From NCBI GenBank assembly GCA_900316455.1, contig ONCX01000002.1, positions 1 through 64,000 on the forward strand: a stretch of 64,000 bases of DNA, written 5' to 3'. This document shows, piece by piece, positions 52,463 through 61,270 of the stretch. Numbering within the stretch: position 1 is the first letter of the stretch; each line of letters opens with the position of its first letter. The translations under genes were made by a program, and so were the position numbers. Source of the stretch: an uncultured Eubacteriales bacterium (GTDB lineage Bacteria; Bacillota; Clostridia; Oscillospirales; Acutalibacteraceae). A model generated the notes under the pieces. It worked only from the letters and a program-made list of their open reading frames with translations, did not search any database and was not told the DNA's origin.

Positions 52463-53059
52463 ATGATAAATATAAAAAAATCTGATGCTCGGACAGCAAG
52501 GGTAATTTCACTTATTATGGCGCTTACAGTATTTTTCTTCTGTTCGTCATGCGGAGAGAGTAAATCGGACGACAGTTCGATGACCGAAGAGCTGCTGAAT
52601 TCATATATGAAAGGGCTGTGCAATTACAACATAGGCGCAATGAATAAGTGCTGTATGGCAAAGCGTGATGTATATGACGACGGGGAAGCGGCTTTAAAGG
52701 CGTGCAAATCGCTCTCATCGCAAATAGAGTGGAAAAGCGATAATATCAGTATAGACGGCAATTCAGCCATAGCTCAGGTGAGCATAACGATGCCGGTAGA
52801 TATTGATTCAATATGCGGCGACGCGCTTAACGATACTGTAAGTATTCTTGAGGGCAATCCTGACGATAATCCGTCGGATCTGCTCGTCTCGGCTATAAAA
52901 AAACGAGCCGGCAGGGCTGAAACCACGGTTATTTCGGCAGAGATCGCTATGACGAAAGTGGAAAATAAATGGTACATCGTTAAATCACTTGGTGTGAACC
53001 GCATTGTATCGGATATACGCACGCCTGTTGTACGTGTATTTTCGTATGTTGAAAAATGA
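52463..53059 (+). CDS. Putative lipoprotein, DUF-like secreted domain
   Basis: The 198-residue protein has a hydrophobic N-terminus ending LTVFFFCSSCGES, which looks like a lipoprotein cleavage site although the -3 position is Cys rather than Leu. The mature part is a small alpha-beta domain of the NTF2/DUF4878-like type (EELLNSYMKGLCNYNIGAMNK, ENKWYIVKSLG). A TTG at 52454 is too close to GGGAGTGA; ATG 52463 fits at 10 nt. It follows the carboxypeptidase by 54 bp. Confidence 0.72.
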   Translation: MINIKKSDARTARVISLIMALTVFFFCSSCGESKSDDSSMTEELLNSYMKGLCNYNIGAMNKCCMAKRDVYDDGEAALKACKSLSSQIEWKSDNISIDGNSAIAQVSITMPVDIDSICGDALNDTVSILEGNPDDNPSDLLVSAIKKRAGRAETTVISAEIAMTKVENKWYIVKSLGVNRIVSDIRTPVVRVFSYVEK

Positions 53060-53149
53060 TTTTAGTTAATTTATAATAAATTTTTTGGAAAAAGTAAAAA
53101 ATGCTTTAAATGCCGCTTCTATGTTCACAAAGTGTTATTTGTCAGTTAA

Positions 53150-53362
53150 TTGGGTGTTCATAAAGAATCTTTATACTAATTAACAGTAGTGGGCGTCAAG
53201 CGAACCTCTGTGCAGGTTTTGAATGTACAAGTTCTTTTGTTGTCGGTCTTGATTTTTCCCGTTATGATCTTTTTAATGACTACACCTACTCCTATCCCTT
53301 TTTTGATACTCTTTTCTGACACAAGGCGAGCGGCATTATTGTCGTTCGCTTTGTGTCTTTTT
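53150..53362 (+). ncRNA. Candidate small RNA or short transcript ending in a strong terminator
   Basis: Between 53060 and 53406 there is no convincing gene. A weak promoter TTGGGT (53150-53155) with TATACT (53172-53177), 16 bp apart, precedes about 180 nt containing a small hairpin (AACCT/AGGTT near 53204-53219) and the terminator at 53318. It could equally be the 3' untranslated region of the lipoprotein gene. Confidence 0.3.
53318..53362 (+). terminator. Strong terminator upstream of the phospholipase-like gene
   Basis: GACACAA.GCGA.CG (53318-53332) pairs with CG.TCGC.TTGTGTC (53343-53357) with two wobble or mismatch positions, followed by five T. Confidence 0.9.
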
Positions 53363-53406
53363 GGAATTAATACATTTATACTTTTTATGAAACGGAGGAA
53401 CCACTC

Positions 53407-54366
53407 ATGCCTGATATTATTAGTCACTGGTTGCTGGGAAAGCGCATATTAAATGAACCGGGTTTTAAGGAATTATTTCATCATATTGATAAGGAAGCCT
53501 TTATCTGGGGCTGTCAGGGACCCGACGTTCTGTTCTTTCACAGAATGATGCCGTGGCAGTCCGGCAGTCTGCGAAAGTATGGCTCCTCTGTTCACAGCGG
53601 AAATCCATCTATGCTTTTTAATTCGCTGGCAAAGGTCTGCCGCTATTGCAGCGACCGTCCGGACTTCAATCTGATACTGTCATACTGTATCGGCTTTTGC
53701 AGCCACTATTGCTATGACAGACTTGTACACCCGTTTGTTCATTATAATATGGAATTATTGGAAAAGACTGACGAGCGGGGAAAGAATTACAATTATCATG
53801 CTCTTGTCGAGAGCAACCTTGATCTTATGATTCTTAAACGCGACAAGGGTCTTTTAATATCCGATATGGATATAGATGACTGTCTGCCCGAATGTGAGGG
53901 GCTTGACGCTGCCGTGGCACTGCTTTATTCACTGCTGCTGTGTGATATGTACGGCGTACATACTCCTCGTAAGCCGGCAATGACACTTACGGAGGACTTT
54001 AAATTCGGAACTCATCTGCGTAAGGATCCTTATTTTCTCAAAAAACCGGCTGCCGAATTTGCCGAGCGGCTGCTGCCTTACGTCCGTCCCGGCACAAAGG
54101 GAGGCGCTCTTGCCTGCCGCTTTTATCCCAAGAGCTACGACGAGGGGTTCGACTACGCCAATATGACGAACAGCGTGTGGTTCGACCCAAGGGACAAGAG
54201 CTTCCATTCCAATATGAGCTTTTTCGATTTAACGTCGATGGCTAAGTATGAATCCATAGTGCTTATGGAGATGTTTGTGGAAGACGTAAAAAATAAAGGC
54301 TGCGTCAATTTTGAAGAGTTTACCGATGGCGTTAATTTCAGCGGTATAAAATGGGATATGAATTAG
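53407..54366 (+). CDS. Zinc-dependent phospholipase C-like protein
   Basis: The 319-residue protein starts MPDIISHWLLGKRIL and has HIDKEAFIWGCQGPDVLFFH, GFCSHYCYDRLVHPFVHYN and HALVESNLDLMIL, the His/Asp/Glu pattern of the zinc-dependent phospholipase C fold (PF00882). In this large bacterial group without signal peptide the true substrate is unknown. GGAGGAACC sets the ATG. A terminator separates it from the gene upstream, so it has its own promoter, which I cannot identify with confidence. Confidence 0.82.
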   Translation: MPDIISHWLLGKRILNEPGFKELFHHIDKEAFIWGCQGPDVLFFHRMMPWQSGSLRKYGSSVHSGNPSMLFNSLAKVCRYCSDRPDFNLILSYCIGFCSHYCYDRLVHPFVHYNMELLEKTDERGKNYNYHALVESNLDLMILKRDKGLLISDMDIDDCLPECEGLDAAVALLYSLLLCDMYGVHTPRKPAMTLTEDFKFGTHLRKDPYFLKKPAAEFAERLLPYVRPGTKGGALACRFYPKSYDEGFDYANMTNSVWFDPRDKSFHSNMSFFDLTSMAKYESIVLMEMFVEDVKNKGCVNFEEFTDGVNFSGIKWDMN

Positions 54367-54433
54367 AATTGCTCCTTTTAAGGGTAAATATGTTGAATTA
54401 TTGATAGAATATTTGTGCAATATATATTTAATG

Positions 54434-54489
54434 AACCCCGAAACAAATTTTTTTATGCTGAAATTGCAAGAAAATGCCGTTTCGGGGTT
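54434..54489. repeat. 11-bp inverted repeat with 34-nt loop
   Basis: AACCCCGAAAC (54434-54444) and GTTTCGGGGTT (54479-54489) are perfect inverted repeats. No T run follows on the plus strand. The right arm runs into the -35 element of the next promoter, so it may be regulatory or mark the end of the preceding transcript. Confidence 0.6.
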
Positions 54490-54515
54490 GTATTATTACA
54501 AATTTGTAGTATAAT
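54488..54515 (+). promoter_or_regulatory. Promoter of the M23 endopeptidase gene with spacer palindrome
   Basis: TTGTAT (54488-54493) and TATAAT (54510-54515) are 16 bp apart. TACAAATTTGTA (54497-54508) in the spacer is a perfect 12-bp palindrome and a likely operator. Confidence 0.65.
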
Positions 54516-54564
54516 ATAACAGTGTTGTAATAGAATTGCGACCAAAAAGGAGAGTGAAATAGAT

Positions 54565-56196
54565 ATGGGTAATGTTACAAAAAGAGAAATAATCAAAAAG
54601 ATAAAGGCAAACGGTAAGAACAAAAAGCTGAACATATTTGCCCGTTGTTATCGAATTCTCTGCTGGATAGGTTTAAAGCTGCAGTTTGTAACATACAATA
54701 AGCGCCGCAGGATCAGAAGATTCTTCAGCCCTGTGAGCGGAATGATCTCAAAATTCATTGAATCACATGTGATTCAGCTGGCGTCGGGCGCGTGGCACGA
54801 ATTCCTTGATATATGCGGCGGGATTAATAACCGGACAGGTCTGAGGAGTACATCCAGTCAGCACAAAGGCTTTTTTGCCGCTGTTGCCAATGTAGTAATG
54901 CCGGTAGTATGTATAGGAATTCTTGCGGTTGTAATACTTAATGTGATTAATTCACCGCACGCTCTTGAGGTTTCATGCAACGGCAAGGTGCTTGGTTATA
55001 TTCAGGACGAAGGCGTTTACAACAACGCGGTCAAGCTCCTCAGCCAGCGTACGGTAAATACAAGCGCCGATTACATAGATTCTCTTACGCCATCATATTC
55101 TATGGCTTCTGTAAGTCCGTCGATGAATATGAGCTCTGAAACGCTCTGCGAAGCGTTGCTCGCGGACAGCAGCAATGTTGAGAGCGCCTACGGTCTTTAT
55201 ATAAACGGCGAGCTTTGCGCCGCAGCTAAGAGCTATGGCGACATACAGTTTATAATGGAAAGCTTCCTCGATCAGTACAAGACCGGCACTCCTGGCGAAA
55301 AGGTCAGTTTTATGGGAACTACCGATATTGTAAGCGGTCTTTATTCTACAGACAGAATCGTTTCATCAGGTAAATTTGCCAAGACTATTTCAACCAAACG
55401 CACTGAGACGCAGTTTTATACTGTCGCTGAGGGAGATACGGCTCAGTCTATAGCCAATGTCGCGAATATGTCGTATGACAGGCTGATAAAGCTGAATGAG
55501 AATTTAAGCGATATTCCCGTTCCGGGGACGTCCGTGCTTCTTGAAAAGGAGCTTCCTGTTCTTAAAGTGCAGACCGTCCGCAATGTTACGGTTAAGGAAA
55601 AAATCAAATTTGATAAGAAGACCATAAAAAACGACAATGAATATACTTCATACTCAAAATGCATTACTAAGGGCGTTCCGGGAGAACGCGAGGTTGTAAT
55701 GCAGGTAACGGAAATAAACGGCGTGCAGGTTGCGAGCGAGGTTATTTCAACGACAGTTATTAAGCTGCCTGTTGACGCGGTGTATGAGGTTGGCACTAAA
55801 AAACCAAGCGGAGTAGGAACAGGTGCGTTTACATGGCCGGTTCCTGGCGTACACAGTATTTCGTCGCCGTTCGGTCCGCGCTGGGGACGTTTTCACAGCG
55901 GAATAGATATTTCCTGCGGCGGTATTTACGGGCGCACTGTTGTTGCTGCGGATTCCGGAACAGCTACAGTCAAGCGTTCTGCCGGAGGGTACGGATTACA
56001 TATTATTATTTCACACGGCAACGGCTATTCAACATGCTACGCCCATCTGAGCGCGGTGAATATTTCTTCGGGAGCAACTGTCGCTAAGGGTCAGGCAATA
56101 GGTCGTGTCGGTAATAGCGGAGCGTCTACTGGTCCGCATCTCCACTTTGAGATACGAAAGAACAACCGTGCCAACAACCCGATGAATTATTTTTAA
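54565..56196 (+). CDS. Membrane-anchored LysM-G5-M23 endopeptidase
   Basis: The 543-residue protein has a basic cytosolic start, one membrane helix (about 112-132), a stretch of about 140 residues without a family I know, a LysM domain (FYTVAEGDTAQSIANVANMS), a G5 domain (ITKGVPGEREVVMQVTEING) and an M23 lysostaphin-type domain (about 425-540) with HSGIDI and HLHFE zinc motifs. It would cut peptide cross-links while bound to the wall; the SpoIIQ/YebA relatives act in growth or engulfment. GGAG precedes the ATG. Confidence 0.93.
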   Translation: MGNVTKREIIKKIKANGKNKKLNIFARCYRILCWIGLKLQFVTYNKRRRIRRFFSPVSGMISKFIESHVIQLASGAWHEFLDICGGINNRTGLRSTSSQHKGFFAAVANVVMPVVCIGILAVVILNVINSPHALEVSCNGKVLGYIQDEGVYNNAVKLLSQRTVNTSADYIDSLTPSYSMASVSPSMNMSSETLCEALLADSSNVESAYGLYINGELCAAAKSYGDIQFIMESFLDQYKTGTPGEKVSFMGTTDIVSGLYSTDRIVSSGKFAKTISTKRTETQFYTVAEGDTAQSIANVANMSYDRLIKLNENLSDIPVPGTSVLLEKELPVLKVQTVRNVTVKEKIKFDKKTIKNDNEYTSYSKCITKGVPGEREVVMQVTEINGVQVASEVISTTVIKLPVDAVYEVGTKKPSGVGTGAFTWPVPGVHSISSPFGPRWGRFHSGIDISCGGIYGRTVVAADSGTATVKRSAGGYGLHIIISHGNGYSTCYAHLSAVNISSGATVAKGQAIGRVGNSGASTGPHLHFEIRKNNRANNPMNYF

Positions 56197-56223
56197 TTTA
56201 GTCAATAACATAATTACATAAAA

Positions 56224-56272
56224 ATAATCCGCCGCAGATTGTCATTAAATGATCCGGCGGATTATATTTTTT
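56224..56272 (+). terminator. Terminator after the M23 gene
   Basis: ATAATCCGCCG (56224-56234) pairs perfectly with CGGCGGATTAT (56255-56265), with an inner TCAT/ATGA pair, followed by ATTTTTTATT. It faces the convergent gene ending at 56335. Confidence 0.92.
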
Positions 56273-56334
56273 ATTAAAAAGCGCGGGAGGCTTTGTAAAA
56301 ACCTTCCGCGCAATTCGGCAATATGTTTAAATAA

Positions 56335-57618
56335 TCAGATAAGCCTTCTGAGGTCGAGTTCGACGTCCTGATAGGACTTGGAAACACTGACAGCAGCCTC
56401 TTCCTTGGGCTTGTTTTTGCGGTTATACTCGCCGAGAATCTTATCATAACCTGCGACAACCTCATCAGAAAGAGCAACGTCCTTGCTGACCGTTTTATTA
56501 TATTTCTTGAATACTTCGAGAAGCTCCTTATAGCATATGATAAATACATTTACTATTTCCGGATCAAATTTCTTTCCGCTATCGTCACATATGCCGTGAT
56601 AAACCTTGTTGGTATCCCAGCCGCTCTTGTATCCTTTTGCGCTGATAAGCATATCGAATGCGTCGGCAACCGTGACTATTCTTGCCGGAAGACTTATTTC
56701 CTTGCCAACCTTGCCTAAGTATCCTGCGCCGTTCCAGTGTTCATGATGGTCAAGCGCCACCTGACGCGCAATCTCCATTACTTTGCCTTCAGCGTTTTGC
56801 AGGAGCTGCTCGCCGGCAACTACGTGGGTCTTCATAATAGCGAATTCCTCGTCGTTGAGAGAGCTTTCCTTCTCGATTATCTCTACAGGAATCAGAATAT
56901 TGCCTATATCGTGAAGCATGGAGGCAAGGCGCAGATTTTCCACTTCATCATCGCTCATACCCATGTTTTTGGCTAATATACGGGTATATTCAGAAACACG
57001 CTTGATATGATGACCGACGTTACCGGATTTTGCTTCGGCAGCCTCCGCCAGCGTGAGGATCATATTCTCCTGAACGCTGACTGATTTTGCGGTCTGTCTC
57101 TGGACAATATCGCCATGCTCAAAAACATATGATATACAGTAGAAGATAATTCCGATAAAGATGTACATGTAGTTGATGGATATTTTTTTAATTGAAACAT
57201 TGAAGAATCCCGCAACGCCGATCTGAAAAACCATCGGAAGAACCGAAAGCAGCATCAGCATTATTGCCACTATACGGATAATGCGTATATTTCCTCTGGA
57301 GAACGGCGGCTTCTTCTGATAGAGTCTGAAAAAGATCATACTGGTCATTGAGGTTACAAGCAGAAGAAGAAGCGAAGCGACTATCTGATTGACATTATCG
57401 GCGGTGCTGTAAGTGACATTGCCAGAGGTAAAATCCTGATTGATTGAATAGACCTTGATAATTGTCATTATCAGCAGAACCAACGTTACGACAAACATCA
57501 TAATGCTGATAATAAGACCAATCAGATGAAGCTTCCTTTTTATCCTTGTGGAACGTTCGTCAAGTTCCGCGTTACTTTCCGAACCTTTTATCAATGACAA
57601 AAGCGATTTTTTAATCAT
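56335..57618 (-). CDS. Membrane HD-GYP-like protein (GYL variant)
   Basis: The 427-residue protein has four membrane helices (about 31-55, 78-97, 112-136, 148-165) and an HD-GYP-type domain (about 185-370): LASMLHDIGNILIP with H236-D237, MKTHVVAGEQLL, DHHEHWNGAGYLGKVGKEI, and PARIVTVADAFDML. The GYP signature is GYL at 299-301. HD-GYP enzymes hydrolyse c-di-GMP; the metal ligands are present, but the loop change could alter substrate. The frame is open 55 codons upstream; AAAGGTGATC, complementary to the 16S 3' end, fits ATG 57618. It follows the PAP2 gene on the same strand. Confidence 0.88.
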   Translation of the reverse strand: MIKKSLLSLIKGSESNAELDERSTRIKRKLHLIGLIISIMMFVVTLVLLIMTIIKVYSINQDFTSGNVTYSTADNVNQIVASLLLLLVTSMTSMIFFRLYQKKPPFSRGNIRIIRIVAIMLMLLSVLPMVFQIGVAGFFNVSIKKISINYMYIFIGIIFYCISYVFEHGDIVQRQTAKSVSVQENMILTLAEAAEAKSGNVGHHIKRVSEYTRILAKNMGMSDDEVENLRLASMLHDIGNILIPVEIIEKESSLNDEEFAIMKTHVVAGEQLLQNAEGKVMEIARQVALDHHEHWNGAGYLGKVGKEISLPARIVTVADAFDMLISAKGYKSGWDTNKVYHGICDDSGKKFDPEIVNVFIICYKELLEVFKKYNKTVSKDVALSDEVVAGYDKILGEYNRKNKPKEEAAVSVSKSYQDVELDLRRLI

Positions 57619-57673
57619 ATTGATCAGATCACCTTTCTTAATCTCATAAATCGGGGAACCGACTGATGATTGA

Positions 57674-58312
57674 TTACTTAGAGGAATCCTCTGATGTATC
57701 TTTTTCAGCAGGAATTTCAGCCTGCTTCTTTGCCTTGCGGGCATTCCATCTGTCGCACACTGAACGGACGATAGTGCTGCCAAGCAGACCGAAGAGGAAT
57801 CCGAGTATGGCGCCTCCGATGACGTCGCTTGGGTAATGAACCTGAAGGTAAATCCGCGAGAATCCTATGAGAAACGCCAGAACAAAAGCCATAAAGCCGT
57901 AAACGGTATGATCCTTGTAGAGCGCGGTTGCTGCTTCAAAGCTTGCGAGAGTATGACCCGACGGGAATGAATAGTCGGTGGGCGGCTCTATGAGCAGACC
58001 GTTTTTTGAAAGCACTGTATCCGGAATATTAAATGGTCTCGGTCGCGCAACAAGATTTTTAATAAGACCGTTGCCCACAATAAGACCTATCAACAATGCT
58101 ACGCCCATTGCTGCGCCTGTACGCCGTGTCTTTTTGGGAATGAGCAGTATGAGCGCAAGCGCAATCCAGATAACTCCGTTATCCGCCAATTTTGTTACAT
58201 AAGGCATTATAGCGTCCATAATTCTGTTACGCATGAAATAATTTACTGAAGCAAGAACATTATGATCAAATGACGATATCTGATCTAAAATAAATGAAAG
58301 CGCACGATCCAC
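57674..58312 (-). CDS. PAP2-family phosphatase (undecaprenyl pyrophosphate phosphatase-like)
   Basis: The 212-residue membrane protein has about five helices and the three PAP2 motifs: KNLVARPRPF, PSGHT (with the family's SGH) and SRIYLQVHYPSD. It would dephosphorylate lipid carriers such as undecaprenyl pyrophosphate or phosphatidate. The frame is open 34 codons upstream without conservation; GGAGGTCATC (58327-58318) places the start at GTG 58312. The C-terminal 30 residues are charged and cytosolic. Confidence 0.9.
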   Translation of the reverse strand: MDRALSFILDQISSFDHNVLASVNYFMRNRIMDAIMPYVTKLADNGVIWIALALILLIPKKTRRTGAAMGVALLIGLIVGNGLIKNLVARPRPFNIPDTVLSKNGLLIEPPTDYSFPSGHTLASFEAATALYKDHTVYGFMAFVLAFLIGFSRIYLQVHYPSDVIGGAILGFLFGLLGSTIVRSVCDRWNARKAKKQAEIPAEKDTSEDSSK

Positions 58313-58385
58313 AATTGATGACCTCCCGGATAATACAATGGAATAAAAAACTGTATTTTTTGGATAAATTATATGTATCATTATT

Positions 58386-58414
58386 AATATATCATATTTT
58401 GTACAATATTTCAA
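58386..58414 (-). promoter_or_regulatory. Promoter of the PAP2/HD-GYP operon
   Basis: Leftward TTGAAA (58414-58409) and TATATT (58391-58386) are 17 bp apart, about 70 nt before the start of the PAP2 gene. Confidence 0.6.
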
Positions 58415-58667
58415 TAATTTTTTTATGTCATTTTAAACGATTTTTTACCTTTTATTTATATCACATTAAATTTAAAATATTTTAAAAAGATTAAGAAATT
58501 ATAAAATATTAATGTAAGAGCGATTAATTAAGAGAATTTGTGTTGACGGCGCGGAAGAAATGATGTAAAATAATCAAAGGCTGACAGAAATATATTTTGA
58601 AGTTTTTCTATGTCATAATTGAATGATTTGCAAAAGGCAATTTTATGCTGAGGAGGATATAATTGAT

Positions 58668-59825
58668 ATGATAAGTTCATCACTTTCATCATGGCAGTCC
58701 GCCAACAATTACCGTAAAGAGGGCGACGTTGTTTACGGCGTTTACCGCGGGTGCGGTTTTGCGGTGAGCGAAGAGGATGGAGGTATGCTGTTTGTATTTA
58801 TGCTGTCCGCAGGCGACAACAAAGCGTTCGACAACTTTGAAAACGCTCTCGCGGCGGAAGGCGGAGAGCTTGGACAGGGTCAGGTAGGCGACGTTGAAAA
58901 TTATCTTGCCATATTTTTTGATGAAAGCAGGGGAACCTTATCTCTGAGAACTATGGACAAGGTGCTGGATTTTGTCATAGCTCAGGCACGTCAAAGCGGC
59001 TTCCATGTGCCGAATGTATGCGTTAAATGCGGCGCAAAGGCAACAAAGCGTTCGTTTGTTGACAATATGGTGCAGCCTTTGTGCGCTGAATGCAGCGCGA
59101 GACAGAAGCAAAACCATCGTCCGGCTCCGGAAAAGGCAGCTCCCGCCCCCGCGCCTATGGCGTCGAGGGACGATGACGACTACAGTCGCAGATACGCGCC
59201 TATTAAGGCTGACAGCAGCAAGTATGACGATTCATACGACGAATATTCCGGTATGAAATCCAAGTACGACGATGACCGTTATACAGACAAATACGGCGGA
59301 ACATACAATGATTCAGATTACTCCGAGCCTCCTGTTTCATTTGACGATTCGGGCGATGAATACCGCGAAATTATGGGAGATGACCGCTCGGACAGAGATG
59401 ATTCCCCGTCTACCGAGATTGACGGCACGGCTGGCAAGGGTATACTCGGCGCTGCTCTCGGCGCTTTCATCGGTGTGATTCCGTATCTGATAGTTTCGAT
59501 GATAGCCGATTTTCATATGGCTGCGCTCTGTTTCCCTGCCGGTATGCTGGCAGTCGTGTTTTACACCATGCTGCACGGCACGCGTTCAAAGGGCGTCGGA
59601 ATGGGAATCTGCATGTCGGTCAGCGCGATAATCTCAGTTGTTTTCATGTTCCTCGGAATGGTATTTTCATATGTGAATGATTCCACTGATTTTTCAGGAG
59701 CGCTGAGTTATCTTTTTGACAAGCAGCTCACGTTTTTCCTTATAAACATTGCGTTCTCGGTTCTCGGAGCGATTTTTGGTTCATTCTTCATGATAAGCGT
59801 GATGAACAAATACGTAGACAAATAA
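58668..59825 (+). CDS. Zinc-finger membrane protein with Asp/Tyr-rich linker
   Basis: I cannot name this 385-residue family. It has an N-terminal alpha-beta domain of about 120 residues (SLSSWQSANNYRKEGDVVYG onward), a four-Cys zinc finger (CVKCGAKATKRSF...LCAEC), a disordered linker of about 110 residues rich in Asp, Tyr and Ser (DDDDYSRRYAPIKADSSKYD), and four membrane helices at the end. AGGAGG (58651-58656) fits ATG 58668; the frame is open 15 codons further. The hflX gene follows after 10 bp, so they are probably co-transcribed. Confidence 0.75.
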   Translation: MISSSLSSWQSANNYRKEGDVVYGVYRGCGFAVSEEDGGMLFVFMLSAGDNKAFDNFENALAAEGGELGQGQVGDVENYLAIFFDESRGTLSLRTMDKVLDFVIAQARQSGFHVPNVCVKCGAKATKRSFVDNMVQPLCAECSARQKQNHRPAPEKAAPAPAPMASRDDDDYSRRYAPIKADSSKYDDSYDEYSGMKSKYDDDRYTDKYGGTYNDSDYSEPPVSFDDSGDEYREIMGDDRSDRDDSPSTEIDGTAGKGILGAALGAFIGVIPYLIVSMIADFHMAALCFPAGMLAVVFYTMLHGTRSKGVGMGICMSVSAIISVVFMFLGMVFSYVNDSTDFSGALSYLFDKQLTFFLINIAFSVLGAIFGSFFMISVMNKYVDK

Positions 59826-59835
59826 TTTTTTGAAT

Positions 59836-61083
59836 ATGGAATTGCACGATACGGATATAAAAAAAACAACGGCGCTTCTCGCCGGAGTCGATCTGGGCGA
59901 ACCCGACACAGAGGAATCGCTCGATGAGCTGAGAGAGCTTGCGCGTACTGCGGGAGCTGAGGTTGCCGGAGTTATATGTCAGAAGCGTCCGGCGATTGAT
60001 CCGGCGACATGCGTAGGTTCGGGCTTCCTGAACGATATGGCTGACTTTTGCAGGGATAACGGCGTTGATCTGATTATATTTGACCGTGAGCTTTCCCCTG
60101 TTCAGATGCGGAATATCGAAAAGGCGACGGACGTCAGGACAATCGACCGCACCATGCTGATACTGGATATTTTTGCGGGACGCGCCCGTTCCAGCGAGGG
60201 AAAGCTTCAGGTAGAACTTGCTCAGTTAAGGTATATGCTCCCAAGACTTACGGGAAAGGGCATTGAAATGAGCCGTCTCGGAGGCGGCATAGGCACGCGT
60301 GGTCCGGGTGAAACCAAGCTCGAAACCGACCGCCGTCACATTCACAGACGTATAGACACGCTGAAGGAAAAGCTCGGCGAGGTAGCCAGACAACGCAGCC
60401 GCCAGCGTGAACGCAGAAAACGCGACGGAGTTATTTCCGTAGCGATAGTGGGATATACCAACGCCGGAAAGTCCACGCTGCTCAATGCGCTGACCGACGC
60501 GGGCGTACTTTCGGAGGACATGCTTTTTGCCACGCTCGATCCGACTGCAAGGGCGCTGGAGCTTCCGTCAGGAAGCAGCGTTATGCTTGTGGACACCGTT
60601 GGATTTATACGCCGTCTGCCGCACCATCTTATAGAGGCTTTTAAATCCACGCTTGAGGAAGCTGTGCAGGCTGACGTCATATTGAATGTATGCGACTGCT
60701 CGTCGCCGGTATTCCGCGACCATCTTGCCATAACCGGAAAACTGCTCGATGAACTCGGAGCGGGCGGGAAGCCTGTTATAACGGTGCTAAACAAGATTGA
60801 CAAGGCTGACGCGGACGAGCTGTACGGCATGGAGGGCGTGAGGATCAGCGCAAAAAACGGAGAGGGCTTTGACAGTCTCCTTGAGACTATCGAAAAATCG
60901 CTTCCTGTACAGAAGGCGCGTGTAACGCTGCTCTTTCCATTTGCGGATATAGGTCAGTCGTCTGTCGTGAGAGAAAACGGCGCTGTGCTGTCTGAGGAAT
61001 ACACCGGGCAGGGCTTGAAAATGGATTGCATTGTCGATACGGTGACTGCGGAAAGACTCAGAAAATTTCATGTCGATTTGTAA
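59836..61083 (+). CDS. hflX: GTPase HflX
   Basis: The 415-residue protein has the HflX N-terminal domain with RTMLILDIFAGRARSSEGKLQVELAQL and the glycine-rich GGGIGTRGPGETKLETDRR, then the GTPase domain: G1 GYTNAGKSTLLNAL, G3 DTVGFIRRLP, G4 NKID and G5 SAKNG. HflX splits stalled or hibernating 70S ribosomes, especially in stress. No clear SD lies before the ATG (or the TTG six bases earlier), so translation may be coupled to the upstream gene. Its terminator lies 65 bp downstream. Confidence 0.95.
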   Translation: MELHDTDIKKTTALLAGVDLGEPDTEESLDELRELARTAGAEVAGVICQKRPAIDPATCVGSGFLNDMADFCRDNGVDLIIFDRELSPVQMRNIEKATDVRTIDRTMLILDIFAGRARSSEGKLQVELAQLRYMLPRLTGKGIEMSRLGGGIGTRGPGETKLETDRRHIHRRIDTLKEKLGEVARQRSRQRERRKRDGVISVAIVGYTNAGKSTLLNALTDAGVLSEDMLFATLDPTARALELPSGSSVMLVDTVGFIRRLPHHLIEAFKSTLEEAVQADVILNVCDCSSPVFRDHLAITGKLLDELGAGGKPVITVLNKIDKADADELYGMEGVRISAKNGEGFDSLLETIEKSLPVQKARVTLLFPFADIGQSSVVRENGAVLSEEYTGQGLKMDCIVDTVTAERLRKFHVDL

Positions 61084-61147
61084 TTTAAATGATTATTATT
61101 ACAAATTGGAATTATTTTTACTTGATTAAGCCAATATTAAAAAATTG

Positions 61148-61198
61148 AAAAAGACCTGCGTTCTTGTGATACTTGCAAGAACATGCAGGTCTTTTTTT
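61148..61198 (+). terminator. Terminator after hflX
   Basis: AAAGACCTGCGTTCTTG (61150-61166 region) pairs with CAAGAACATGCAGGTCTTT with one small bulge, then a T run to 61198. It lies entirely before the deacetylase start. Confidence 0.95.
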
Positions 61199-61270
61199 GA
61201 TTTGTCGGGGAATAATAATATCAGGCTTGAAATTGCCGTTGTAAATATATTAATGAAAGGAACGATTGAT

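Noticed and set aside
53176..53452. Overlapping short frames on both strands between the lipoprotein and phospholipase-like genes
   Set aside because: The plus-strand frame runs through a strong terminator into the next gene; neither has a proper SD.
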